A stretch of DNA of 6,750 nt from Akkermansiaceae bacterium UBA4145 (GTDB lineage: Bacteria; Verrucomicrobiota; Verrucomicrobiia; Verrucomicrobiales; Akkermansiaceae), in contig DFWB01000180.1 of assembly GCA_002380675.1 (NCBI GenBank), positions 3,453 through 10,202 on the forward strand, read 5' to 3'. The position numbers and the translations under genes were made by a program. A model generated the notes under the pieces. That model saw only the letters and a list, made by a program, of their open reading frames with translations. It was not told where the DNA came from and did no database searches. Below, piece after piece: positions 1 through 6,523 of this stretch (the first letter of the stretch is position 1; each line of letters opens with the position of its first letter).

Positions 1-1002
1 CCCGGCGCGACCTTTGAGCTAAATTTCACAGCATTACCTGGCCAACCATTTACGGAAATAGAAGACTACGTCCGTTTAAACGAATTCCATTACGACAATA
101 CGGGCGCAGACCTCAACGAATTCCTCGAAATACTGGTTGCCCCGGGATACCAGGGCACCCCTCAAGAGGTTGAAGTCTACCTCTACAACGGGAATGGAGG
201 AGGGATTTATGGGCAACATCCTCTCACATCTTTTACCTTAGAACAGACTCTTCCCTCAGGGCACCGCCTCTATTCGAAACTCATTCCACGGATCCAGAAT
301 GGCCCCGATGGCATCGCTCTTGTCGTGAACAATGACGTCGTGGAATTCGTCTCTTACGAAGGCACCGTAACCGCGACTGAAGGTCCTGCCAATGGACTGA
401 CCTCAAATGACATTGAAGTAGCGCAATCCAATCCTGTGCCAGCGCCCGGCACAGGAAGTCTCGGACTGAATGGCTCCCTCGAATGGACTCGCTTCTTGAA
501 CCAGTCCACCCGAGGCCAGTTGAATGACGAACAACTCCTAGGCCCCTCTCTGATCCCAGGGATCGCTGTCGACAACATCACTGTCACTGCCATCGCGGAC
601 CGCGATCAGGATGGTATTCCGGATCACATTGAGGAACAACTCGGGACGAATCCTCAGCTATCAGACAGCGATAATGATGGCATCCCGGACGGCGACGAGG
701 ACGCTGATGGCGACGGCCAGAGCAACCTTGCCGAAATACTGGTTGCCGGGACGAACCCCCAGGACTCTTCTTCCCGCTTTGCTCTCACTGTAGCTGCGAA
801 TCCCACGATTCCCGGAGAATTCCTCCTTTCCTATCCCACCTTGCCAGGAAGGGCCTACACGGTCTTTCGTAGCAACGACCTCTCCAACTGGCAACCTGTC
901 TCTTCCAACGCCGGAACCGGGCGGATACACCTCCTCTCCGCAGCTCCAGACCCCCGGTCTTCTTCTTCCTTTTTCAGGGTAGAGGTAACCATGGAAAGAT
1001 AG
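1..1002 (+). CDS. Secreted lamin-tail-like / TSP3-repeat protein, C-terminal part (5' end outside window)
   Basis: The frame is open from base 1, so the gene starts upstream and only 333 residues are visible. A GTG at 325 lies inside a domain and is not the start. Residues about 19-185 resemble the lamin-tail-like domain of ExeM/NucH-type extracellular nucleases and verrucomicrobial surface proteins: NEFHYDNTGAD near the start, then LYNGNGG, IQNGPDGIALV and SYEGTVTATEGPANGLTS. Residues about 200-245 hold Asp-rich thrombospondin type 3-like calcium loops (DRDQDGIPD, DSDNDGIPDGDEDADGDG) followed by a NLAEILVAGTNP hinge. The last about 75 residues form a beta-rich module (PGRAYTVFRSNDLSNW, ending FFRVEV) typical of Verrucomicrobiota surface proteins. 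The protein is probably extracellular or surface-anchored. Its catalytic domain, if any, lies upstream, so the function is unknown. The stop is TAG; the next gene begins 57 nt later, with no terminator between them. Confidence 0.87.
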   Translation, partial: PGATFELNFTALPGQPFTEIEDYVRLNEFHYDNTGADLNEFLEILVAPGYQGTPQEVEVYLYNGNGGGIYGQHPLTSFTLEQTLPSGHRLYSKLIPRIQNGPDGIALVVNNDVVEFVSYEGTVTATEGPANGLTSNDIEVAQSNPVPAPGTGSLGLNGSLEWTRFLNQSTRGQLNDEQLLGPSLIPGIAVDNITVTAIADRDQDGIPDHIEEQLGTNPQLSDSDNDGIPDGDEDADGDGQSNLAEILVAGTNPQDSSSRFALTVAANPTIPGEFLLSYPTLPGRAYTVFRSNDLSNWQPVSSNAGTGRIHLLSAAPDPRSSSSFFRVEVTMER

Positions 1003-1059
1003 CTTTCGTGCGACTGCTTGCCCTTGCGTCCAAGGCGATCGCACCCCAGTCTCCCCGCC

Positions 1060-3804
1060 GTGTCTTTTCCCCTTCCTGGCCAGCGGTGGACCAGCGCATC
1101 CCAACCGGAACTCGGTCTTGGACTGGTCATCAGTGCAGAAGGAGATCGCGTGGAGATATGCTTCCCCGCCGCCGAGGAAGTGCGTCAGTATGTCTTCTCC
1201 TCTGCCCCACTGATCCGGGTGCACTTCAAAGAAGGGGACCGCATCAAGAACCAGGCCGGCGAGGAATTCACTGTTACGGCCATTGAGGACCGGGACGGAC
1301 TCCTTGTTTACCTTTCTGGAGAAGAGGAAATCCGGGAGGAGCACTTGTTTGATGCCCTGAGCTTTATCAAACCGGAAGAGCGTCTCCTTGCCGGGCAGTG
1401 TGATGATCTCCGTTCCTATGAACTTCGAGTGCAGGCCCTCCAGCAAAATGGAAGATTTCGCAGCTCCCCGGCACGAGGATTCTCGGGCGCCCGCATCGAC
1501 CTTATTCCTCATCAGCTCGCAATCGCGGCCGAAGCCGCCAGTCGCCTTGCGCCCCGGATTCTTCTAGCAGATGAAGTTGGTCTGGGGAAAACCATCGAGG
1601 CCTGCCTTATTATGCACAGGCTGCACCTGACCGGGAGGGCCGCCCGGGTCTTGATTCTGGTTCCCGAACCTCTGGTTCATCAGTGGTTCGTGGAGCTGCT
1701 TCGTCGTTTTAATCTGCTCTTCGCCATTTTTGATGAAGACCGCTGCAATTCTATTCAGAGCACTGAAGAAGATCTCAATCCATTTTTAGACAGTCAGCTT
1801 ATCCTCTCTGCAACTGAATTTCTCACGAATCACCCCCAGAGGGCCGAACAAGCGAGAGCCGCAGGATTTGATTTACTGATCGTCGACGAGGCTCATCACC
1901 TCCAGTGGAATCCCGAAACCCCAAGCCCGGCCTACTCCGTTATTGAGGCCCTTTCCAAAGTTGCCGCCTCGTTACTCTTACTGACTGCCACTCCTGAACA
2001 ACTCGGTCCGGAGGGACATTTCGCCCGTCTGCGCCTTCTCGACCCTGAACGATTTCCTGACCTCGCAAGCTTTCGACAGGAGGCCAAAGAATACGAGCCC
2101 CTTGCCGACGTGGTCGGCAGACTTTCAGAGGGAGCCGCCCTGACCCGCGACGACAAAGCTTTTATTTCCGCGCGCTCAGAGCGGTCGGCAACTCTCCTAG
2201 CCGCCCTCGACAACGAGGACTCTGCCAGCAGGAAGAGTCTCGCGCGGGACTTGGTCGACTGTTTTGGCACCGGCAGAGTCATGTTCCGGAATACCCGGGA
2301 ACGACTTACGGGCTTCCCTGAGCGTAAGCTGCACCTTGTTCAGCTTGATCCTCCCGCAAGTGATGAAACGGATCTCCTCGAGGCCTGCATGGATTGGCTG
2401 GCTGCTTTTCTTCAGGAAATCCCCCGGGAAAAAGTCGTCCTGATCTGCAAATCTGTCGAACTTGCTGAAGCCATACGATCCCTTCTTCTGGCTCGTATTC
2501 AGATCGAATCTGCACAATTCCATGAGGACCTCACTCTCCTCCAGCGGGATCGCAATGCTGCATGGTTCGCCGATCCCGAGGGAGCACGAATCCTCATCTG
2601 CTCGGAAATTGGATCGGAGGGGCGAAATTTCCAGTTCGCTCACCACCTCGTTCTCTTCGACCTTCCAACCAACCCGGAACTACTTGAGCAGAGGATCGGC
2701 CGACTTGACCGGATTGGCCAGACTGAGACTGTGAACATCCATGTTCCAGTCGTGAAAGCCACCAGTGATGAGCTCCTCGCGCGCTGGTATTCTGAAGGCC
2801 TCGATGCATTTGAGCATCCCCTGAAAGGGGCCTCTACTCTGTCCGCGGCGCTCGGAACAGAACTGAAGAGACTACAGGAGGACAGAGAGCCCGAAACGTT
2901 CGAAGATTTTCTCAAGCGTACTTCCTTGATGAAGGAAAAGGTATCAAAGGGTCTTTCGTCTGGCCATGACCGCCTGCTTGAACTTGGTGCGCCGTCATCA
3001 GAAAGCGCCGGAACCCTCATTGAACACATCGCAGAAGCCGATCACGATCCAAGTTTCGAGAAATTTGTTATTAGCCTCTTCGATTACCTCGGCCTCGAAG
3101 TTGAAGATCTTTCCTTGCGAAGTTATATCTTCAAGAAAGGAGAGCGGCTCAGCGAGGACTTCGCGGAATTTCCCGAGGACGGCCTCTCGGCAACCTTTGA
3201 TCGTGATTTTGCCCTCGCACGGGAAGACATCGCTCTGATAACCCCGGACCACCCGCTCTTCCGGGACGCAATCGAAGTTCTCCTTAGCAGGGAACAGGGC
3301 AACTGCAGCTTCGCCCACTGGAAAACTGCCCGAGGCAAAACCATGCTTCTGGAATGCCATTATGTTCTGGAGTGCCTTGCCCCCTCCCGCCTTCATGTGG
3401 ACCGATTCCTTCCTCCCACCCCCTACCGTACGGTCGTTGACCACAAGGGCAACGATCACAGCTCCGATGAGGGCTTGCGATCTGCCAATCTTGAGCCCGG
3501 AAGCCCGCGTAAGCTAGTCTCCCAGAGCGTCTTCAGACAAGAAATCCTTCCCGGAATGCTGACAAAGGCGGAGCAAATCGCTGGCGAGGAGGCTCGCACG
3601 CAAATCAAGCAGGCGGTGGACACAGCTGGAACATCATTAAGCGCCGAGATCAAGCGTCTCCACAATCTTGCAGAAAAAAACAGCAAGGTCTCTCCAGCTG
3701 AAATTGACGCCCTGACAAGCCACCGCGCCGAGATTCTTCAGCTTCTCGGCCAGTCGAGACTCCGTCTCGATGCCCTTCGTCTGATCTGGCGAACCCCTGC
3801 CTGA
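1060..3804 (+). CDS. rapA: RapA/HepA-type RNA polymerase-associated SNF2 ATPase
   Basis: RapA is a Swi2/Snf2 ATPase that binds RNA polymerase and promotes its recycling from stalled post-termination complexes. Similarity to E. coli RapA (968 aa, recalled) runs end to end over 914 residues. Residues 1-100 match the two Tudor-like N-terminal domains. The helicase core shows LIPHQL (148-153), Walker A DEVGLGKT with Lys177, DEAHH (276-280), LTATP (308-312), SEIGSEGRNFQF (515-526) and QRIGRLDRIGQ (544-554). The RapA-specific C-terminus shows RFLPPTP (782-788), a charged helical stretch and the final RLDALRLI. About 40 residues of the E. coli protein between helicase lobes are missing. I chose GTG 1060 because MSFPLPGQRW then aligns with E. 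coli MPFTLGQRW; a TTG at 1018 would add 14 proline- and arginine-rich residues with no counterpart. No Shine-Dalgarno is evident for either. All ATPase motifs are intact. Confidence 0.96.
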   Translation: MSFPLPGQRWTSASQPELGLGLVISAEGDRVEICFPAAEEVRQYVFSSAPLIRVHFKEGDRIKNQAGEEFTVTAIEDRDGLLVYLSGEEEIREEHLFDALSFIKPEERLLAGQCDDLRSYELRVQALQQNGRFRSSPARGFSGARIDLIPHQLAIAAEAASRLAPRILLADEVGLGKTIEACLIMHRLHLTGRAARVLILVPEPLVHQWFVELLRRFNLLFAIFDEDRCNSIQSTEEDLNPFLDSQLILSATEFLTNHPQRAEQARAAGFDLLIVDEAHHLQWNPETPSPAYSVIEALSKVAASLLLLTATPEQLGPEGHFARLRLLDPERFPDLASFRQEAKEYEPLADVVGRLSEGAALTRDDKAFISARSERSATLLAALDNEDSASRKSLARDLVDCFGTGRVMFRNTRERLTGFPERKLHLVQLDPPASDETDLLEACMDWLAAFLQEIPREKVVLICKSVELAEAIRSLLLARIQIESAQFHEDLTLLQRDRNAAWFADPEGARILICSEIGSEGRNFQFAHHLVLFDLPTNPELLEQRIGRLDRIGQTETVNIHVPVVKATSDELLARWYSEGLDAFEHPLKGASTLSAALGTELKRLQEDREPETFEDFLKRTSLMKEKVSKGLSSGHDRLLELGAPSSESAGTLIEHIAEADHDPSFEKFVISLFDYLGLEVEDLSLRSYIFKKGERLSEDFAEFPEDGLSATFDRDFALAREDIALITPDHPLFRDAIEVLLSREQGNCSFAHWKTARGKTMLLECHYVLECLAPSRLHVDRFLPPTPYRTVVDHKGNDHSSDEGLRSANLEPGSPRKLVSQSVFRQEILPGMLTKAEQIAGEEARTQIKQAVDTAGTSLSAEIKRLHNLAEKNSKVSPAEIDALTSHRAEILQLLGQSRLRLDALRLIWRTPA

Positions 3805-3830
3805 GGGCATTAATCGAGCGCGTATGGTCC

Positions 3831-3865
3831 GGAGGTTTCCCTTTTCTGCTGACTGGGAAGCTTCT
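3831..3865 (+). promoter_or_regulatory. Possible RNA hairpin in the rapA-rhodanese gap
   Basis: Bases 3831-3841 (GGAGGTTTCCC) can pair with 3855-3865 (GGGAAGCTTCT) in the + strand transcript. This gives an 11-bp stem with three G-U wobbles and a 13-nt loop, ending 11 nt before the rhodanese ATG. The wobbles make the stem much weaker on the opposite strand. No U tract follows, so it is not a standard intrinsic terminator. A GGAGG ribosome-binding-like sequence is buried in the 5' arm, but no plausible start codon follows it. A role as attenuator, mRNA stabiliser or processing site is only a guess, and chance pairing is possible. Confidence 0.3.
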
Positions 3866-3876
3866 AACCTTTCGTC

Positions 3877-4290
3877 ATGAATTTCTTTTCGTCCCTTCTG
3901 CTGGCACTCCCCCTTTTAATGACGACAGCCTCAGCTGACAAACCCGAGAAAAAGCCTGCCGCTATCGTGCATCTCGATGCCGGACAGGCTGCTAAGATCA
4001 TTAGTGTTCCAGATAAGAAAAAAAGGCCCACTATTATCGACATCAGGACCTTGGGTGAATTCAAGGCTGGACACCTTGAAAACGCGATTCACATCGACTT
4101 TCTCAAAGAGGACTTTCCAGACGCAATTCAAAAGCTGAACAGGGACAAACCCTATCTGGTCCACTGTCAAAGCGGCGGCCGAAGCTCTAACTCGCTGAAA
4201 ATCTGGAAGACACTGGGCTTCACGAAAATTTACCACCTCGACGGCGGTTTCCTGGCTTGGAAAAAGGCGGGCCTGCCCGTTGCCAAATAA
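3877..4290 (+). CDS. Exported single-domain rhodanese (sulfurtransferase)
   Basis: A 137-residue protein. Residues 1-20 form a Sec signal peptide (MNFFSSLLLALPLLMTTASA, cleavage expected before Asp21), so the mature protein should be periplasmic. The rest is one rhodanese domain: IIDIRTLGEFKAGHLENAIHI is its first half, the catalytic loop is Cys97-Gln-Ser-Gly-Gly-Arg-Ser103, and the closing motif is HLDGGFLAWKKAGLPV. The C-x-x-G-x-R-S loop with an intact Cys fits the six-residue sulfur-transfer type rather than the seven-residue phosphatase type. Such exported rhodaneses move sulfane sulfur, but the physiological donor and acceptor cannot be read from the sequence. The ATG at 3877 puts the signal peptide at the N-terminus; a weak GGGAAG lies rather far upstream at 3855. 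It follows rapA by 72 nt and precedes the DUF3817 gene by 15 nt, suggesting co-transcription at least with the latter. Confidence 0.94.
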   Translation: MNFFSSLLLALPLLMTTASADKPEKKPAAIVHLDAGQAAKIISVPDKKKRPTIIDIRTLGEFKAGHLENAIHIDFLKEDFPDAIQKLNRDKPYLVHCQSGGRSSNSLKIWKTLGFTKIYHLDGGFLAWKKAGLPVAK

Positions 4291-4305
4291 ACAACTACGA
4301 GCAAG

Positions 4306-4698
4306 ATGCTGCGAACATCAATCGGCAGACTGAGAGCCGTCAGCCTGCTTGAAGGCCTCTCTTACCTCATACTTCTCTATTGCTCGATCGTGATGAAGAG
4401 AATTCAGGGGCACGAGGACGCCATATATATCCCTGGAATGATTCATGGGGTGCTTTTCGTTCTGCTTTGTCTTCTTCTCTGGTTTACCCGAAAACCCTCT
4501 GGATGGAGCTACCCCAGATGCGCTCTCATTTTTGGAGCTGCCCTTCTACCCTTTGGGCCCTTTTTTCTTGAACCATGGCTGAAACGCGAGGATGCCAGAA
4601 AGAGGGCGATGGCGCAGAATACGTCCCCCTCAAAAACTAACGAGCACAGTTCTCGCAGAGATCAGCCTCAGGCCTCTGCTCGAGACGAGCGTAGCTGA
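4306..4698 (+). CDS. DUF3817-family small integral membrane protein
   Basis: A 130-residue protein with three hydrophobic segments: about residues 12-30, 42-60 and 72-92. Family-like landmarks are Leu-Leu-Glu16-Gly17 in helix 1, Gly-Met-Ile-His47-Gly48 opening helix 2, and Leu-Pro82-Phe-Gly-Pro-Phe86 in helix 3, the usual DUF3817 pattern. The biochemical role of this family is unknown. After helix 3 comes a 38-residue hydrophilic tail (93-130) rich in Arg, Lys, Ser and Gln, longer than I expect for the family. The last 20 residues are encoded antisense to the zinc-finger end of the gene at 4637-4972. The tail may simply be read-through into the neighbour after loss of an earlier stop. The ATG at 4306 lies 15 nt after the rhodanese stop, so the two genes are probably co-transcribed and possibly translationally linked. 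Confidence 0.9.
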   Translation: MLRTSIGRLRAVSLLEGLSYLILLYCSIVMKRIQGHEDAIYIPGMIHGVLFVLLCLLLWFTRKPSGWSYPRCALIFGAALLPFGPFFLEPWLKREDARKRAMAQNTSPSKTNEHSSRRDQPQASARDERS

Positions 4699-4972
4699 TC
4701 CAATCCTGACAGCTTTCGCATATACCGTAATCACCCTCATCCATTCTGCGAAGGGCTTGCTGAAGCTCGTGAATACGCTGATTTCGACGGCGGGCGGCAT
4801 CTTTTCGAACTTCCTCCATCTGCATCGAGTCCAGTCGCGACAGACGGCCGATCGCAACATCAACAGCGACAGCCTGAGGATCAATCTCCTCATTAGCCGC
4901 CTCTCTCCTCAGATCCTCGAGCTCTTTTCTTGCCCGGATTTCCAGTTCGATCTGCTCGTCGATGGTCAGCAC
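4637..4972 (-). CDS. TraR/DksA-type C4 zinc-finger protein
   Basis: A 111-residue member of the DksA/TraR family, whose better-known members bind in the RNA polymerase secondary channel and alter promoter kinetics, often with ppGpp. Residues 3-80 are charged helices predicted to form a coiled coil, interrupted by IGRLSRLDSMQ (41-51), a signature of short TraR-like members. The zinc finger has Cys85-x-x-Cys88 (YGICESC) and Cys106-x-x-Cys109 (LCENC), and the protein ends two residues later, without the C-terminal helix of E. coli DksA. The tip motif DxxDxA of DksA is not evident: Asp38 is followed by Ile at the second Asp position. I chose GTG 4972 because the length then fits the family; the upstream extension to 5131 is low-complexity and overlaps the divergent gene. 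AGGAG sits only 1 nt before this GTG, and a five-codon ATG frame (4983-4966) overlaps the start, so the exact start is uncertain. It is divergent from the gene at 5060. Confidence 0.92.
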   Translation of the reverse strand: MLTIDEQIELEIRARKELEDLRREAANEEIDPQAVAVDVAIGRLSRLDSMQMEEVRKDAARRRNQRIHELQQALRRMDEGDYGICESCQDWISYARLEQRPEADLCENCAR

Positions 4973-5000
4973 GCTCCTACCATGCAGCTCTCTCCCCGTG

Positions 5001-5014
5001 AGGCAAGATTGCCT
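5001..5014. promoter_or_regulatory. Interrupted palindrome between divergent genes
   Basis: AGGCAA-GA-TTGCCT is a perfect 6-bp inverted repeat with a 2-bp centre. It lies in the 87-bp region between the divergent starts at 4972 (-) and 5060 (+). Its size and place would suit a dimeric repressor or activator site. No convincing -35/-10 pair was seen around it, and a single copy of this length could arise by chance. Confidence 0.25.
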
Positions 5015-5059
5015 GCAAGAATCCTCGCCACCACCCTCTCCAGTTGAGAGCCTTTGGCC

Positions 5060-6523
5060 ATGAAATCCGCAGTGCTGTGCGCCTCCGTGACCCTGAGCAT
5101 GATTGCTCCGGGAATCGCACACCCGGAACATGAGTTCATGGCCGGGCTTTCAGCGCCCTCTCCCGCAACGGTCCTTCTCATCACCGGACCCGATCTGGTC
5201 GACTCATGGAAGCCCTTTGCAGCTTGGAAAAAGCGCCTTGGGAAACCAGTACGCATTCTGAGCACCACTCAGATATCGGAACGCTACGAAGCAAAGGATC
5301 TTCAGGAAAAAATTCGACGCTGTATCCGTAATCATACCGATCACCTCGGCACGCGCTGGATTATTCTCGGGGGTGACAGCGAGGAGAATGGAAAAGGGGT
5401 AGTTCCTGCCAGAGACACTCTTCACCGCACCCAATCGGGTGAACTCACCAAGGTCCCGACAGACATATACTATCTTAGTAAAAAGGACTGGGATTCCGAT
5501 AACGATGAGATCTACGGGGAATGGCAAGAAGACAAGGAGTCTATCGATTATCCGGATGGCGACGTCGGCTTGGGCAGAATCCCTGTTCGCCGAACCCAAG
5601 ACGTCAAGGCCTATACTGACAAGGTGATAGCGTATGAGTCGCGCTACCCGGAATCGGAATTTGCCATTTCAATGGCCTACGCCTCATCAGCCCTCCCCCT
5701 CGGCACGGAATTACAAACCAGCTGGAATCAGCAGATTTCCAAGGTCCTCGAAGGTGGATCCCTTCGCTATTTCTTTTCCGCTCCGGAAAAGGGCAAGACC
5801 TTTGGAACCGCGGAATGGCTCACCCTCGTTAACAGCTGCGCAAACGGCAAACTACACCTGAAGGGTCCAGGGAACCACGACGGCTGGCTATTTGAAAACA
5901 GTGCCATGATCACTAAGGCGGAGGTTTCGCAACTGACCAACAAGGAGGCTTATCCCATTATGACGACAACCTCTCCTTACACCGGCCAATTCGACCGCGG
6001 AGAAGACCCGTCAATCGCCGAAAGCATGATTCGCACGCCCGAGAGAGGGGCTATCGCTGTGGTTGCTCCATCAAGACACGGCCCCTCCTCCGGACAGGAG
6101 GAAATACTGAGCCAGTTCTGGGAGTATGGATTAGGGCAAAAGGTGAGCGCGGGCGCCGCTCTTTCCCTCCTGAAAGCTGGTATGGCACAACAGGCCACGG
6201 CAGCGTCCTCGGCTCATCTCCTGGCCTGCGAGTTGAACCTCCTCGGGGATCCTACCCTTGGGTTACGAGGAACAGTGCCTAGAACGCCCACCGTGAAAGC
6301 CCCCCGGGAACTTCCCCCCGGAAATCTTAGCCTTATCATCGAGTCCGATGCTCCCCATTCTATTGTTTCTCTGCAGGACGACTATGGTCTCTATGCCGTC
6401 ACCCTTTCTGACGAATCTGGAAACGTGGTCTTTCCTCTTAATGTCGTCGAGGACAGCACCATCACTATCACGGTGTCAGGGCCAGAGTATAACGCCGTGA
6501 CCCTAAGCATTCCTGTCCGGTAG
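5060..6523 (+). CDS. Exported peptidase C25 (gingipain)-like protein, catalytic residues apparently lost
   Basis: A 487-residue protein. Residues 1-20 form a Sec signal peptide (ending APGIA), so it is exported. The body follows the gingipain-type C25 fold order: VLLITGPDLVDSWKPFAAWK with GKPVRIL, a WIILGGD strand, the TDIYY segment, DGDVGLGRIPV (GRIPV at 172-176), the active-site region 269-310, GAIAVVAPSRHG, and the closing LLGDPTL (394-400). Residues about 406-487 look like the Ig-like beta domain that follows the peptidase in gingipains. Where family members have Gly-His-Gly, this protein has Gly269-Pro270-Gly271; where they have Cys-x-x-Gly, it has Pro306-Tyr-Thr-Gly. The His and Cys of the dyad therefore both seem replaced by Pro, implying a non-proteolytic role. 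No type IX sorting domain is seen. I chose ATG 5060 over TTG 5054; GAGAG at 5046-5050 may serve as ribosome-binding site. Confidence 0.87.
   Translation: MKSAVLCASVTLSMIAPGIAHPEHEFMAGLSAPSPATVLLITGPDLVDSWKPFAAWKKRLGKPVRILSTTQISERYEAKDLQEKIRRCIRNHTDHLGTRWIILGGDSEENGKGVVPARDTLHRTQSGELTKVPTDIYYLSKKDWDSDNDEIYGEWQEDKESIDYPDGDVGLGRIPVRRTQDVKAYTDKVIAYESRYPESEFAISMAYASSALPLGTELQTSWNQQISKVLEGGSLRYFFSAPEKGKTFGTAEWLTLVNSCANGKLHLKGPGNHDGWLFENSAMITKAEVSQLTNKEAYPIMTTTSPYTGQFDRGEDPSIAESMIRTPERGAIAVVAPSRHGPSSGQEEILSQFWEYGLGQKVSAGAALSLLKAGMAQQATAASSAHLLACELNLLGDPTLGLRGTVPRTPTVKAPRELPPGNLSLIIESDAPHSIVSLQDDYGLYAVTLSDESGNVVFPLNVVEDSTITITVSGPEYNAVTLSIPVR

Noticed and set aside
592..606. Perfect 15-bp palindrome ATCGCGG-A-CCGCGAT.
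   Set aside because: It lies within the coding sequence for an Asp-rich loop, the 1-nt centre cannot form a hairpin loop, and a 7-bp arm is expected about by chance in a window this size.
126..747. A 16-nt exact direct repeat (CGAAATACTGGTTGCC) at 126-141 and 732-747, in the same frame and encoding Glu-Ile-Leu-Val-Ala both times.
   Set aside because: The surrounding sequence does not match between the two copies, so it does not mark a duplicated domain or mobile element; probably coincidence.
661..1512. Long open frame on the minus strand (283 codons).
   Set aside because: It lies antisense to the TSP3-repeat gene and rapA, its predicted protein is low-complexity and Gly/Arg-rich, and it has no recognisable domain.
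4268..4282. GGGC/GCCC hairpin near the end of the rhodanese gene as a terminator.
   Set aside because: The loop is only 2 nt, the pairing lies within codons, no T-run follows, and the next gene starts 15 nt after the stop.
4592..5047. Open frame of 151 codons on the plus strand across the DksA-like gene.
   Set aside because: It is the antisense shadow of a protein with clear family motifs and four zinc-finger cysteines, and it shows no domain of its own.
4973..5131. N-terminal extension of the DksA-like protein to an ATG at 5131.
   Set aside because: The extra 53 residues are low-complexity, overlap the signal-peptide region of the divergent gene and exceed the length of this short family.
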